NCBI GenBank assembly: GCA_900319895.1
Contig: ONQK01000169.1
Coordinates: 1 to 16,213 of the forward strand
DNA: 16,213 bases
Reading direction: 5' to 3'
From: an uncultured Prevotella sp.
GTDB lineage: Bacteria; Bacteroidota; Bacteroidia; Bacteroidales; Bacteroidaceae
Below are positions 7,606 through 15,203 of this stretch, in pieces. Within the stretch, counting starts at the first letter, position 1, and the number at the start of each line of letters is the position of its first letter. Made by a program: the position numbers and the translations under genes. The notes beneath the pieces are model-generated. The model was not told the DNA's origin, did not search any database, and saw only the letters and a program-made list of their open reading frames with translations.

Positions 7606-9180
7606 TTAATTCTTGATGATGAAAGGGTCGAATTCTTCTTTTGCTCCATGATGCGACCTAAACATGCGTATGAGATAGCGCGCCAGGATGCTGGTGCATG
7701 CGATGAGCATGTATATGAGCACAACTTGCATTGCAGAGACGTCGATGTCTCCGATATTGGAAAACTTCCATCGCTCCATGATGCCGAGGATGGTATTGAG
7801 CCAATGTGCGAATGTAGTGAGAATGCCGACGAGCAGGTCTGATACGAAAGGTTGCCACAGAAGAAGCATCCAGATGACAGCAAGGTAGATGATGGCGGTG
7901 ATGAGCGGTACGGCAACAAGGTTGGTCAGGATGAAGATGCACGAAAATGAGCCGAAATAATAGAGGATGATTGGAGCAACGCCAAGTTGTGCCGCGACAG
8001 AGACGCTGACGAGCGACCACAGCCACTTGAACGGCTTGGACAAATGTATCCATTTTGAAGGCATGCAGTGGAAAATTGGTCGGTAGAAGACAACGATGGA
8101 TCCCATGGAGAGGAACGACATTTGGAAGGAAACGTCAAAGAGACTTAGCGGATTGGCAACCAGCATGGCCACGGCTGCCAGCGCCAGCGTATTGGCTGAC
8201 AACGGCTCGCGCCGCAACAGGTTGACGAGGGCATAAATGCTGAACATGATGGCGGCACGCATGACCGAGGTGGACATTCCAACTAAAAAGACGTACGACC
8301 AGATGGTGAAAAACATCAGCAACTGTGTGTACCAGCGGTTCCGGAAACGTCCTAGGAACAGATAGATGAAGGCAAATAGGATGCCCAGATGCAAGCCTGA
8401 GAGTGCTAAGATGTGCGAGGCACCTGTGGCTGCAAAACGTATTGAGGTCTCCTGGCTGATGTGGGAGCGGTCGCCGAGTATAACGGCGGCAACAATGGCG
8501 TGCCCCGTGGCATTGACAGAAGCTCTGTTGAGCTTGTCCACCATTTTCTTGCGCAGTCTTAGGGCTGCGATCTTCACCCGCTCCAAACGGGAGATTTTGC
8601 TGTAGTCCACCTTCTCTTGCTGCCAGTTTTTCCCAGAGACGATTGTTTGTGCCGAGAAGCCGTGTGCCAACAGCCATGCCATGTAGTTGAAATGGCTCTT
8701 GGGGATGAAGTTTTGAGGCTTTTTTAGCCGTGAACGGGCTGTGATGCCGTCACCGACTTGCAGTGTCTTGGGGTAGTCATGGCTTGAGTCGCGCAGAAAA
8801 GTAGCTTTGACTTTGAGGCCGTCCATTGCCGGGCCGATGATGCGCAGGTCGCAGCGCACAATATTTTCACGGATTTCGGGCTGGCTAATCACAACAGCTT
8901 CATATTTTACCGTTTTTTGAGGCAATGGGCAGTCCAATTGGTCGTATTTCATGGCTGTCAGCAGCCCGCCCGTCGCCATGATGGCAAGAAAGATGAGGAT
9001 TGTTTGTAAAATGGCACGCCGGTGGTTGAAGACAGCCAATATGAGCACTATAATTGCAGTCAAAAGCCATACGCAAGTCGGTAAAATGCCTTTCAAAGCG
9101 TTGGCGATGACAATACCGAGGATGAAAAAGATGGCAATGCGCAGCATAGGGTAAAGCTGTATGGCTCCATTAGTTCTCAT
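7606..9180 (-). CDS. comEC: ComEC/Rec2-family membrane channel, short form
   Basis: Polytopic inner-membrane protein of the ComEC/Rec2 family, which passes single-stranded DNA into the cytoplasm during transformation. The product is 524 residues. An N-terminal pair of hydrophobic segments leads into a DUF4131-like soluble region (about 75-200). The Competence domain follows, with many membrane segments from about 220 to 500. Family signatures are HILALSGLHLG at 256-266 and FDVSFQMSF at about 348-356. The protein ends shortly after the last membrane segment (IKN-stop). The C-terminal metallo-beta-lactamase-like nuclease domain of the Bacillus-type protein (over 700 residues) is absent, and I see no remnant of it in the 123 bp before truA. 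It follows the lipoprotein gene by 60 bp and may belong to that operon. A role in DNA uptake is inferred from the family only. Confidence 0.9.
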   Translation of the reverse strand: MRTNGAIQLYPMLRIAIFFILGIVIANALKGILPTCVWLLTAIIVLILAVFNHRRAILQTILIFLAIMATGGLLTAMKYDQLDCPLPQKTVKYEAVVISQPEIRENIVRCDLRIIGPAMDGLKVKATFLRDSSHDYPKTLQVGDGITARSRLKKPQNFIPKSHFNYMAWLLAHGFSAQTIVSGKNWQQEKVDYSKISRLERVKIAALRLRKKMVDKLNRASVNATGHAIVAAVILGDRSHISQETSIRFAATGASHILALSGLHLGILFAFIYLFLGRFRNRWYTQLLMFFTIWSYVFLVGMSTSVMRAAIMFSIYALVNLLRREPLSANTLALAAVAMLVANPLSLFDVSFQMSFLSMGSIVVFYRPIFHCMPSKWIHLSKPFKWLWSLVSVSVAAQLGVAPIILYYFGSFSCIFILTNLVAVPLITAIIYLAVIWMLLLWQPFVSDLLVGILTTFAHWLNTILGIMERWKFSNIGDIDVSAMQVVLIYMLIACTSILARYLIRMFRSHHGAKEEFDPFIIKN

Positions 9181-9240
9181 AGGTCGGGTGTTTGCTCTTA
9201 CCCCTTTTCACACTAGGGCGAAAAGGAGGCGTGAAGATTT

Positions 9241-9672
9241 TCAATATTTTCGGAAGTTGAGCCGCAAAAGGTCGGACTCGAGCACCATCTTGTCGCTTTT
9301 CAACTTAACGATGCTGAAATGTTCTTCCAGGCTGTTGATGCCGACATGGCGCAGCATGTCCACGCTGGCCACGGCAGGGTCGCCGTCTTCTCTGTTGGAG
9401 ACATGCGGTTCATAGACCACCAATTCTGTTCCTGTGTTGTAAAATTGATACACAAACTCGCCATATCCGTAGGTCATCATCAGTTTGTGGTCGAACGACC
9501 AGAATATCCTTTCTGCCCTGGTGTCTTTAGAGCCGCCTGTGGCCAGCGTATCAATGCGATGAAGTTGCCAAAAGCCGTCGAGGTCGCCATTTTGGGTCTT
9601 TTCCAGTTCACACGAGGCGAGCAAAGTTGAAAAAAGTATGCTTAGAAATAATATTTTCTTCATGATTCTCAT
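9241..9672 (-). CDS. Lipocalin-like lipoprotein (DUF4847-like)
   Basis: Small lipoprotein of 143 residues. A hydrophobic leader ends in a lipobox LLAS-Cys21, after which the mature protein begins CELEKTQNGDLDGFW. 'LDGFWQLHRIDTLATGG' and later strands (FEF-like alternation, ending MVLESDLLRLNFRKY) resemble the lipocalin-like Bacteroidetes lipoproteins I recall as DUF4847. No enzymatic motif is visible, and the function is unknown. The ATG at 9672 overlaps the stop of the Wzi-like gene (ATGA), a sign of translational coupling. A second ATG at 9663 (MKKILFLS) gives an equally good signal peptide and cannot be excluded. Confidence 0.8.
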   Translation of the reverse strand: MRIMKKILFLSILFSTLLASCELEKTQNGDLDGFWQLHRIDTLATGGSKDTRAERIFWSFDHKLMMTYGYGEFVYQFYNTGTELVVYEPHVSNREDGDPAVASVDMLRHVGINSLEEHFSIVKLKSDKMVLESDLLRLNFRKY

Positions 9673-11237
9673 TGTTTTGCGTTCAAAATTCCTGATTTTA
9701 CGATGGTGAATTGCAGGCCATAGTTATTGCCTAAAATCTTGCCAAAGTCTGCACCAATGGCACCTCTGACGCTCCATCCTTTCGTCCTTCTCCCATGTAA
9801 TTCATAGATGCCCTCGACCAATAGGCTGACATTGCTTTGCGGGTCAGTGAAAGGCTCGCTGTAAGTACCGAACCCTTTTTGATAGGATGCCAGCACCCGG
9901 TGGTGAAAATAAGTGTTGAGACGACCGCTAAGGCCTAAATGTATGGCCTTGAAACGACTGTTTTTTATTCTCAAGTCGCCATCTTCGTTGTAGATTGGCG
10001 AGCGGTAGAGCGGATTGCCCATCACCTGCCCCCAATGCTGCCAGCTGTTGTAGAAGAAGTGGTTGTAGTAGTCGTCGCGCCCGCTGACATGCTCCGAGAT
10101 GGCTGGTGTGTGGTCGTGATAAAGCGGGCCGCTTTGGTACTTTGTAGTCAAATATTCAAGCACCACATTGCGTATCCATGGAAAGGTCTTGAAAGTAACC
10201 TCTGCCCCTACCAGGAAGTCGCTGAGTTTGTACAACACGAACTTCCGCTTCTCCTTGACATTCCAGTTCTCGCCCGTTCCGTAGCCATTGTAATCCAAAA
10301 ACAGCATGGAGGAATGGTCTTCGAAAAAGTGGTCGCCATAAAAACGCAGGCGCCACGACGGGTCGTCGATGCTGACTCGCACCATGTAGCTCCCCAGCAA
10401 GTTGCCGGCCGCATTCTGATATGTCGTCTCTCCCACGTCCGATCCGCCCGGTACGAATGCCCGGTAAAAATCCTTGATGCCTTTTCCGCCTTCCTGCACT
10501 TGCAGCACTCCCATGTGGTCTTTGAAATAGGCCGTTCCGCCAAATTGTGCCGCCATTTCAAGCCCAAATTCAAATGTAGCGGGAAATTCCTCCTCATTGC
10601 CGATGCGCAAATAGCCCGCCTTGCTGTGATAGAGGATGTTGTCAACATAGCGGTGCTCGCCAAGGCCGGTAAACTCTTGCTGCCAGTTCTTGTCTGTGTA
10701 CATACCATAAGCCACATGCCCCTTGATGCCGACCCATCCTTTGGTAAATCTAGGAACCCAATAGTCGCTCAACGACAAGCGAACTTGCGGGATTGGACGG
10801 GCATTGATGCCCAAAGTCTGCGCTCCGCTGCTGAGTTCGTCATTGAGCAATTCCATGGGCTGATGCTTGCTGCCGACGGTAAGGGCACCTTTGAGCCACC
10901 GTGTCTCCAAATAGGCCTGTTGGACGATCAATCTGCTGGTGTAGTTTTGTGCCACGGCGACATCCAGGCCATAGCCAACTCCCCATTGATGTGCGGAGTC
11001 ATTGCGTACAGGGCGTTCAAGCGCCCCCCGCAAATAGCCATTAAACTTGTTCAACGAGCTGAGCCCGTATTTATTGGCATTGAGCCAAAGCGGGGTCTTG
11101 CCGTTAGCACCCGACAACTGCAGCTCGGTCCTGTATTCCAGCCCATCGAACATGCGCTTGGTCAGCCCAGACGGCTCTTGCGCATGAACTGGCTGCAAAA
11201 ACAACACACCATATAATAGACTCGCGATTTTTCTCAT
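9669..11237 (-). CDS. Capsule assembly Wzi-family outer-membrane protein
   Basis: Predicted outer-membrane beta-barrel of 522 residues with a cleavable signal peptide (MRKIASLLYGVLFLQPVHAQ). The pattern 'GLEYRTELQLSGANGKTPLWLNANKYGLSSL', the repeated TM strands (for example LIVQQAYLETRWLKGALTVG) and a sequence around 'GSKHQPMELLNDELSSG' are characteristic of the Bacteroidetes 'capsule assembly Wzi' family (PF14052 type). Wzi of E. coli anchors group 1 capsule at the surface. In Bacteroidetes the role is untested for most members and may be general surface-polysaccharide handling. No capsule biosynthesis genes are in the window. It is first in a minus-strand unit with the lipocalin-like gene, which overlaps its stop, and it diverges from the secreted-protein gene at 11412. 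Confidence 0.85.
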   Translation of the reverse strand: MRKIASLLYGVLFLQPVHAQEPSGLTKRMFDGLEYRTELQLSGANGKTPLWLNANKYGLSSLNKFNGYLRGALERPVRNDSAHQWGVGYGLDVAVAQNYTSRLIVQQAYLETRWLKGALTVGSKHQPMELLNDELSSGAQTLGINARPIPQVRLSLSDYWVPRFTKGWVGIKGHVAYGMYTDKNWQQEFTGLGEHRYVDNILYHSKAGYLRIGNEEEFPATFEFGLEMAAQFGGTAYFKDHMGVLQVQEGGKGIKDFYRAFVPGGSDVGETTYQNAAGNLLGSYMVRVSIDDPSWRLRFYGDHFFEDHSSMLFLDYNGYGTGENWNVKEKRKFVLYKLSDFLVGAEVTFKTFPWIRNVVLEYLTTKYQSGPLYHDHTPAISEHVSGRDDYYNHFFYNSWQHWGQVMGNPLYRSPIYNEDGDLRIKNSRFKAIHLGLSGRLNTYFHHRVLASYQKGFGTYSEPFTDPQSNVSLLVEGIYELHGRRTKGWSVRGAIGADFGKILGNNYGLQFTIVKSGILNAKQ

Positions 11238-11310
11238 CTCCTCATGTCATTAACTTAATAAATAACGCAACATTAACAGTTATATTTTGTCCAAATAGTT
11301 TGAAAATATA

Positions 11311-11343
11311 GGGAAATTCCCCTGCAAAAGTAGGGAAAATCCC
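11311..11343. promoter_or_regulatory. Paired palindromes, candidate operator
   Basis: GGGAAATTCCC (11311-11321) and GGGAAAATCCC (11333-11343) differ at one base. Both have dyad symmetry, and their centres are 22 bp apart, about two helical turns. They bracket the -7 element of the minus-strand promoter, one immediately on each side. Regulation by a dimeric repressor is an inference; I do not recognise a regulator for this site. Confidence 0.4.
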
Positions 11344-11356
11344 TCTATTATGCAAA
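11325..11356 (-). promoter_or_regulatory. Promoter of the Wzi-like operon
   Basis: On the minus strand TACTTTTG (11332-11325) fits TAnnTTTG. TTTG (11356-11353) lies 20 bases upstream, a near-ideal arrangement. The predicted leader is about 80 bases. Two palindromes flank the -7 box closely (see the separate entry). Confidence 0.7.
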
Positions 11357-11366
11357 TAATAATTGT

Positions 11367-11374
11367 TTTCTTTG
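11367..11374 (+). promoter_or_regulatory. Possible -7 element for the secreted-protein gene
   Basis: TTTCTTTG differs from TAnnTTTG by one base. It lies 37 bases before the ATG at 11412, leaving a leader of about 30 bases. No good -33 element is seen, so this is a weak call. Confidence 0.35.
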
Positions 11375-11411
11375 CATCAACAACATTACGAATCGCTTAA
11401 AAATTGTAACC

Positions 11412-12449
11412 ATGAAAAGAATTATCATCGCGTTAATGGCATTGTTGACAATGGCTGGCGCAGCAAAGGCAATGAGTTACGAACAAGCACGCATTCAGGC
11501 GTTGTTCTTAACAGATAAAATGGCTTACGAGCTCAACCTTACTGAGGAACAGTATGAAGCAGCGTATGAAATTAATCTCGACTATTTAATGGGGGTTAAT
11601 CACTATAATGATATTTACGGCAGGTATTGGACACAGCGGAATCTTGACCTGAGCTACATCCTGCTCGACTGGCAATACCGTGCATACTGCGCCGCCAACT
11701 ATTTCTACCGTCCGCTGCATTGGTCGGACGGAGTGTGGCGTTTCCGCATCTATGCACGCTATCCGCGCCGCAATTACTATTATTTCGGACGGCCGCACTT
11801 CTATACCGTGTATCGTGGCGGGCACAGCTGGCGCAACAATGGCGGCAGCAGCTGGTATCGGGGGCGTGAGTTTGTCAGAAAAGGGAAAATAGGCATGCGC
11901 GACGGCTTCGACCGCGGCGACTATGGAAAAGGGAGCCGATTCGACCGCACCCGCCCCAGCCATCGGGACTATGACAATAAGAACAATCGGAGCGACCGCA
12001 ATTACAGGTTCCCAGAGGGAGGAAAATCCTCAAACTGGCGAGACAACGGCAGCTCCACCCAACCCGACAGGCCCGCTTCAAGCAATCACGACGGATTTAA
12101 CAATGGGACAAGCCCAAGAGTCAGGCCAGGAAAGTTTTTGAAGACCGAAAGAGGGTCGGCTGCAATAGAAGAGACCCAAAAACGCCCGACGGCAGGAAAT
12201 TTCGACCGCAATAGGAACGACCGCTATGAGAGTTCAACCCGTACGACGGTAGGCCGCATACAGCCAAGCAGCAACGGTTTTGGAAGAGCAAATTCAGGTG
12301 TCAAGTCATCCAATCCACAACCTTCCAACCAGACATTCAGCCCAAGCCGGCAGTCGTCCAATTCGCGCTCCGGTGGATTCTCCAGCCCGTCAAGCAACTC
12401 TTCCAACAACGGCGGCACCCGTGGCGGCGGGCACTTTGGCAGGAAATAG
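11412..12449 (+). CDS. Secreted protein: LTxxQ-like helix, aromatic middle, Arg/Asn/Ser-rich tail
   Basis: The product is 345 residues and I cannot assign a characterised function. It starts with a clear signal peptide (MKRIIIALMALLTMAGAAKA). Residues 21-60 are probably helical and include LNLTEEQYEAAYEIN, which recalls the LTxxQ motif of Spy/CpxP-type periplasmic proteins. Residues 60-150 are very rich in Tyr, Trp, Phe and Arg (for example RRNYYYFGRPHFYTVYRGG). From about 155 to the end the protein is low-complexity and probably disordered. This part is dominated by Arg, Asn, Ser, Gly and Asp, with Ser/Asn/Gly runs near the C-terminus and a final GHFGRK. There are no repeats of fixed length. 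The strong positive charge suggests binding to an anionic partner such as LPS, nucleic acid or the cell surface, which is inference only. It is divergent from the Wzi-like operon and followed by its own terminator. Confidence 0.85.
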   Translation: MKRIIIALMALLTMAGAAKAMSYEQARIQALFLTDKMAYELNLTEEQYEAAYEINLDYLMGVNHYNDIYGRYWTQRNLDLSYILLDWQYRAYCAANYFYRPLHWSDGVWRFRIYARYPRRNYYYFGRPHFYTVYRGGHSWRNNGGSSWYRGREFVRKGKIGMRDGFDRGDYGKGSRFDRTRPSHRDYDNKNNRSDRNYRFPEGGKSSNWRDNGSSTQPDRPASSNHDGFNNGTSPRVRPGKFLKTERGSAAIEETQKRPTAGNFDRNRNDRYESSTRTTVGRIQPSSNGFGRANSGVKSSNPQPSNQTFSPSRQSSNSRSGGFSSPSSNSSNNGGTRGGGHFGRK

Positions 12450-12496
12450 GTTTCTTTACATTTAATCGTTGTAATTTTTATTCATAATTAAACTCT

Positions 12497-12530
12497 GGGG
12501 GGAGATGCTTTTGGCGCTCCCCCTTTTCTT
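12497..12530 (+). terminator. Terminator after the secreted-protein gene
   Basis: GGGGGAG (12498-12504) pairs with CTCCCCC (12517-12523) around a 12-base loop. A T-rich tract TTTTCTT (12524-12530) follows. This is a good Rho-independent terminator, 47 bp past the stop codon. Confidence 0.88.
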
Positions 12531-12685
12531 CATTTCATGTTGACCCATCTTCAAGCCCTGCAAAACCTCAAAATGCACATGCCACCACAGCACTTCCAGC
12601 CCGAGACTCAAAGTTTTGACATCTCGTGAAAAGGCCAAATTCGCCAATCTGCTTCAATTAAAATTCATAATAAAACAAAATTTAT
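12531..12685. other. Unexplained non-coding stretch before rsfS
   Basis: Part of the 335-bp gap between the secreted-protein gene and rsfS. No credible gene is present. A minus-strand frame of 61 codons (12647-12462) runs through it but crosses the terminator and has no supporting start context. Base composition shifts: 12540-12650 is mixed and GC-balanced, while 12656-12700 is very AT-rich. The first part looks like possible decayed coding or repeat sequence, but I cannot test its copy number here. Confidence 0.35.
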
Positions 12686-12716
12686 TTTGATTTATTGTTA
12701 AATTACGCTACCTTTG
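12686..12716 (+). promoter_or_regulatory. Promoter of rsfS-ftsH-cdsA
   Basis: TTTG (12686-12689), 19 bases, then TACCTTTG (12709-12716): an exact match to both elements of the Bacteroidetes housekeeping promoter. The leader would be about 60 bases. The -7 box sits inside a small inverted repeat, GCTAC-CTTT-GTAGC (12707-12720). Confidence 0.8.
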
Positions 12717-12784
12717 TAGCTTAAAATAATGTCAGGTTGCCACTTTGGCACTAAGTTTGCACTATAAAGATTTAAAAACAAAGA

Positions 12785-13144
12785 ATGGAAAATAACTCAC
12801 AACTGCTGAACAGCATCATAGAAGGAATTCAAGAAAAGAAGGGAAAACGTATTACCATAGCCGATTTAGACGGAATAGACGGTACGATTTGCAGATATTT
12901 TGTCATCTGCGAGGGCAACACCCCCATGCAAGTGGAGGCCATCACCGACTCCATCGAGGAAATTGCACGTACAAAAGGCGGCGAGAAGCCCGTACATATC
13001 GTAGGCAGGGAGAATGGCGTATGGGTGGCGATGGACTATACCGACGTCATCGTCCACATCTTCGTTCCAGAGACGCGCAGCTATTACGACCTCGACAACC
13101 TGTGGCAAGATGCCAAATTGACAGAGATTGAGGACTTGGACTAG
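12785..13144 (+). CDS. rsfS: Ribosomal silencing factor RsfS (Iojap family)
   Basis: Binds ribosomal protein uL14 on the 50S subunit and blocks joining of the subunits, lowering translation in starvation or stationary phase. It is also linked to 50S maturation. The product is 119 residues, a normal size. The family core is visible: ITIADLDGIDGTICRYFVIC, then the GNTPMQVEAITDSI helix, and the VWVAMDYTDVIVHIFVPETRSYYDLDNLW segment that closes the fold. It is the first gene of the unit, with ftsH starting 48 bp downstream and no good promoter between. Confidence 0.95.
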   Translation: MENNSQLLNSIIEGIQEKKGKRITIADLDGIDGTICRYFVICEGNTPMQVEAITDSIEEIARTKGGEKPVHIVGRENGVWVAMDYTDVIVHIFVPETRSYYDLDNLWQDAKLTEIEDLD

Positions 13145-13192
13145 AGTATAGACCAACGGAAATACAAACAAATTATCTAAACCTTTAAAAGT

Positions 13193-15202
13193 ATGAACAA
13201 TCAGAGACCCAATGATAAAAAGCCCAAGATGCCCCGCTTCAACTTGAATTGGATTTATTTCATTATCCTTTCCCTGTTGATCGGCTCGTTTTTCTTCGGA
13301 AACGACCTCACTACCGACAGCAGCATCTCAAAAGAAGTCAAATACTCGATATTCCAGCAATACGTTGCCAAGGGATACGCCAAAAGCATAGTCATCAACA
13401 AGTCGGAAGGCAAGCTGGAAATGTACGTCAAGCCGCAACACATCCGCGACGTTTTCAAGGCCGACAGCAAACAAACTGGGAAGGCCCCCTTCGTCACGGT
13501 ACAGTTTGGTTCGGTGGACCAGGTAGAAGATTTCCTTGGCGCACAGAAAAAGGCGAAAAAATTCAGTGGCGACCTGGCTTACGACAACAAGAAAAGCCAC
13601 TGGCTGGTCAATATGCTCAGCTACATAATCCCGACACTCCTCATTTTGGGCTTTTGGGTATTTTTCATGCGACGGATGAGCGGTGGGGCAGGCGGCGCAG
13701 GCGGCATCTTCAATGTCGGCAAGTCAAAGGCGAAAATTTACGACAAAGTCAATGAAGTTGGCGTGACCTTCAAAGACGTTGCCGGACAGGAAGGAGCCAA
13801 GCAAGAGGTGCAGGAAATCGTTGAATTCCTCAAAAATCCCAAAAAATATACCGAATTAGGAGGGAAAATCCCCAAAGGCGCCCTCCTTGTAGGCCCTCCG
13901 GGAACCGGCAAGACACTCTTGGCAAAGGCTGTTGCCGGCGAAGCGGGCGTACCCTTCTTCTCGGTCAGCGGCTCCGACTTTGTCGAGATGTTCGTTGGCG
14001 TGGGTGCCAGCCGCGTGCGCGACGTTTTCCAGCAAGCCAAAGAAAAGTCGCCATGCATCATTTTCATCGATGAAATCGATGCCGTGGGGCGCGCCCGAAG
14101 CAAAAATCCGTCAATGGGCGGCAACGACGAGCGCGAAAACACGCTTAACGCCCTGCTGACAGAGATGGACGGTTTTGGGACCAACAGCGGCGTCATCGTA
14201 TTGGCAGCCACGAACCGCGCCGACATGCTCGACTCTGCCCTATTGCGTGCCGGCCGCTTCGACCGACAAATTCACGTCGACCTGCCCGACTTGAATGAGC
14301 GCAAAGAGATTTTCCAAGTGCATTTGAGGCCCGTCAAGATAGACCAATCGGTAGATATTGAGTTCCTGGCACGGCAAACCCCCGGCTTTTCGGGCGCCGA
14401 CATTGCAAACGTGTGCAACGAGGCAGCCCTGATTGCAGCCCGCAACAGCCATTCTGCCGTTGGAAAACAAGACTTCCTTGATGCAGTGGACCGTATCATC
14501 GGAGGGCTGGAAAAGAAGACCAAAGTCATGACCGCCCAGGAAAAGCGTACCATTGCATTGCATGAAGCAGGCCATGCAACCGTTTCGTGGTTCTGCGAAC
14601 ATGCCAATCCACTGGTAAAGGTAAGCATCGTCCCTCGCGGAAAAGCCCTCGGTGCCGCATGGTACCTGCCCGAAGAGCGGCAAATTACGACCAAAGAGCA
14701 GATGCTGGATGAGATGTGCGCGCTACTGGGCGGGCGTGCCGCCGAAGAGTTAGCGACAGGGCACATTTCGACGGGCGCGATGAACGACCTCGAAAGAGCG
14801 ACCAAAAGTGCATTCGGCATGATTGCATACGCCGGTATGAGCGAAAGGCTGCCCAACATCTGCTATTACAACAATCAGGAATACCAGTTCCAGCGACCCT
14901 ACTCTGAGACCACGGCAAAAATCATTGACGACGAGGTGCTCGCAATGGTCAACACACAATATGAGCGTGCTAAGAACATATTGAAAAAGAATGAGGAAGG
15001 GCACCGCGTCCTGGCAGAGCTACTCATCCGCCGCGAGGTCATTTTTGCCGAAGACGTGGAAAAAATCTTCGGGAAACGCCCATGGATAAGCCGTTCACAA
15101 GAAATCATGGGCGAGGACAAGCCTCAAAACGCAGAAGACACAGCCACCCAGGGTGACGGGGAAGACAATCCTGAGACACAAAACAGCATAAACCAAGAAT
15201 AA
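13193..15202 (+). CDS. ftsH: ATP-dependent zinc metalloprotease FtsH
   Basis: Membrane-anchored AAA+ protease that extracts and degrades membrane and short-lived cytosolic proteins as a hexamer. The product is 669 residues. The N-terminal membrane segment is at about 19-36, a periplasmic domain lies between, and the second membrane segment is at about 140-162. A Gly-rich linker (SGGAGGAGG) follows. The AAA domain has Walker A GPPGTGKT (234-241), Walker B IIFIDEIDA (289-297), and the second region of homology with ALLRAGRFDR (349-358), including the arginine fingers. The peptidase domain has the zinc motif HEAGH (457-461) and the third ligand Asp532 in AMNDLERATK. All catalytic residues are intact. 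The acidic, polar C-terminal tail (about 640-669) is variable. It ends one base before cdsA begins, so translation is probably coupled. Confidence 0.98.
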   Translation: MNNQRPNDKKPKMPRFNLNWIYFIILSLLIGSFFFGNDLTTDSSISKEVKYSIFQQYVAKGYAKSIVINKSEGKLEMYVKPQHIRDVFKADSKQTGKAPFVTVQFGSVDQVEDFLGAQKKAKKFSGDLAYDNKKSHWLVNMLSYIIPTLLILGFWVFFMRRMSGGAGGAGGIFNVGKSKAKIYDKVNEVGVTFKDVAGQEGAKQEVQEIVEFLKNPKKYTELGGKIPKGALLVGPPGTGKTLLAKAVAGEAGVPFFSVSGSDFVEMFVGVGASRVRDVFQQAKEKSPCIIFIDEIDAVGRARSKNPSMGGNDERENTLNALLTEMDGFGTNSGVIVLAATNRADMLDSALLRAGRFDRQIHVDLPDLNERKEIFQVHLRPVKIDQSVDIEFLARQTPGFSGADIANVCNEAALIAARNSHSAVGKQDFLDAVDRIIGGLEKKTKVMTAQEKRTIALHEAGHATVSWFCEHANPLVKVSIVPRGKALGAAWYLPEERQITTKEQMLDEMCALLGGRAAEELATGHISTGAMNDLERATKSAFGMIAYAGMSERLPNICYYNNQEYQFQRPYSETTAKIIDDEVLAMVNTQYERAKNILKKNEEGHRVLAELLIRREVIFAEDVEKIFGKRPWISRSQEIMGEDKPQNAEDTATQGDGEDNPETQNSINQE

Positions 15203-15203
15203 A

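Noticed and set aside
9939..11216. 425-codon plus-strand frame antisense to the Wzi-like gene
   Set aside because: Long only because the true minus-strand gene lacks certain codons; no start context, signal or family motif, while the minus strand gives a coherent barrel.
12462..12647. 61-codon minus-strand frame before rsfS
   Set aside because: It crosses the terminator at 12497-12530 and has no promoter or recognisable product; kept only as a possible repeat or remnant.
13145..13192. Separate promoter for ftsH
   Set aside because: The 48-bp gap has no TAnnTTTG element; the nearest resemblance misses key bases.
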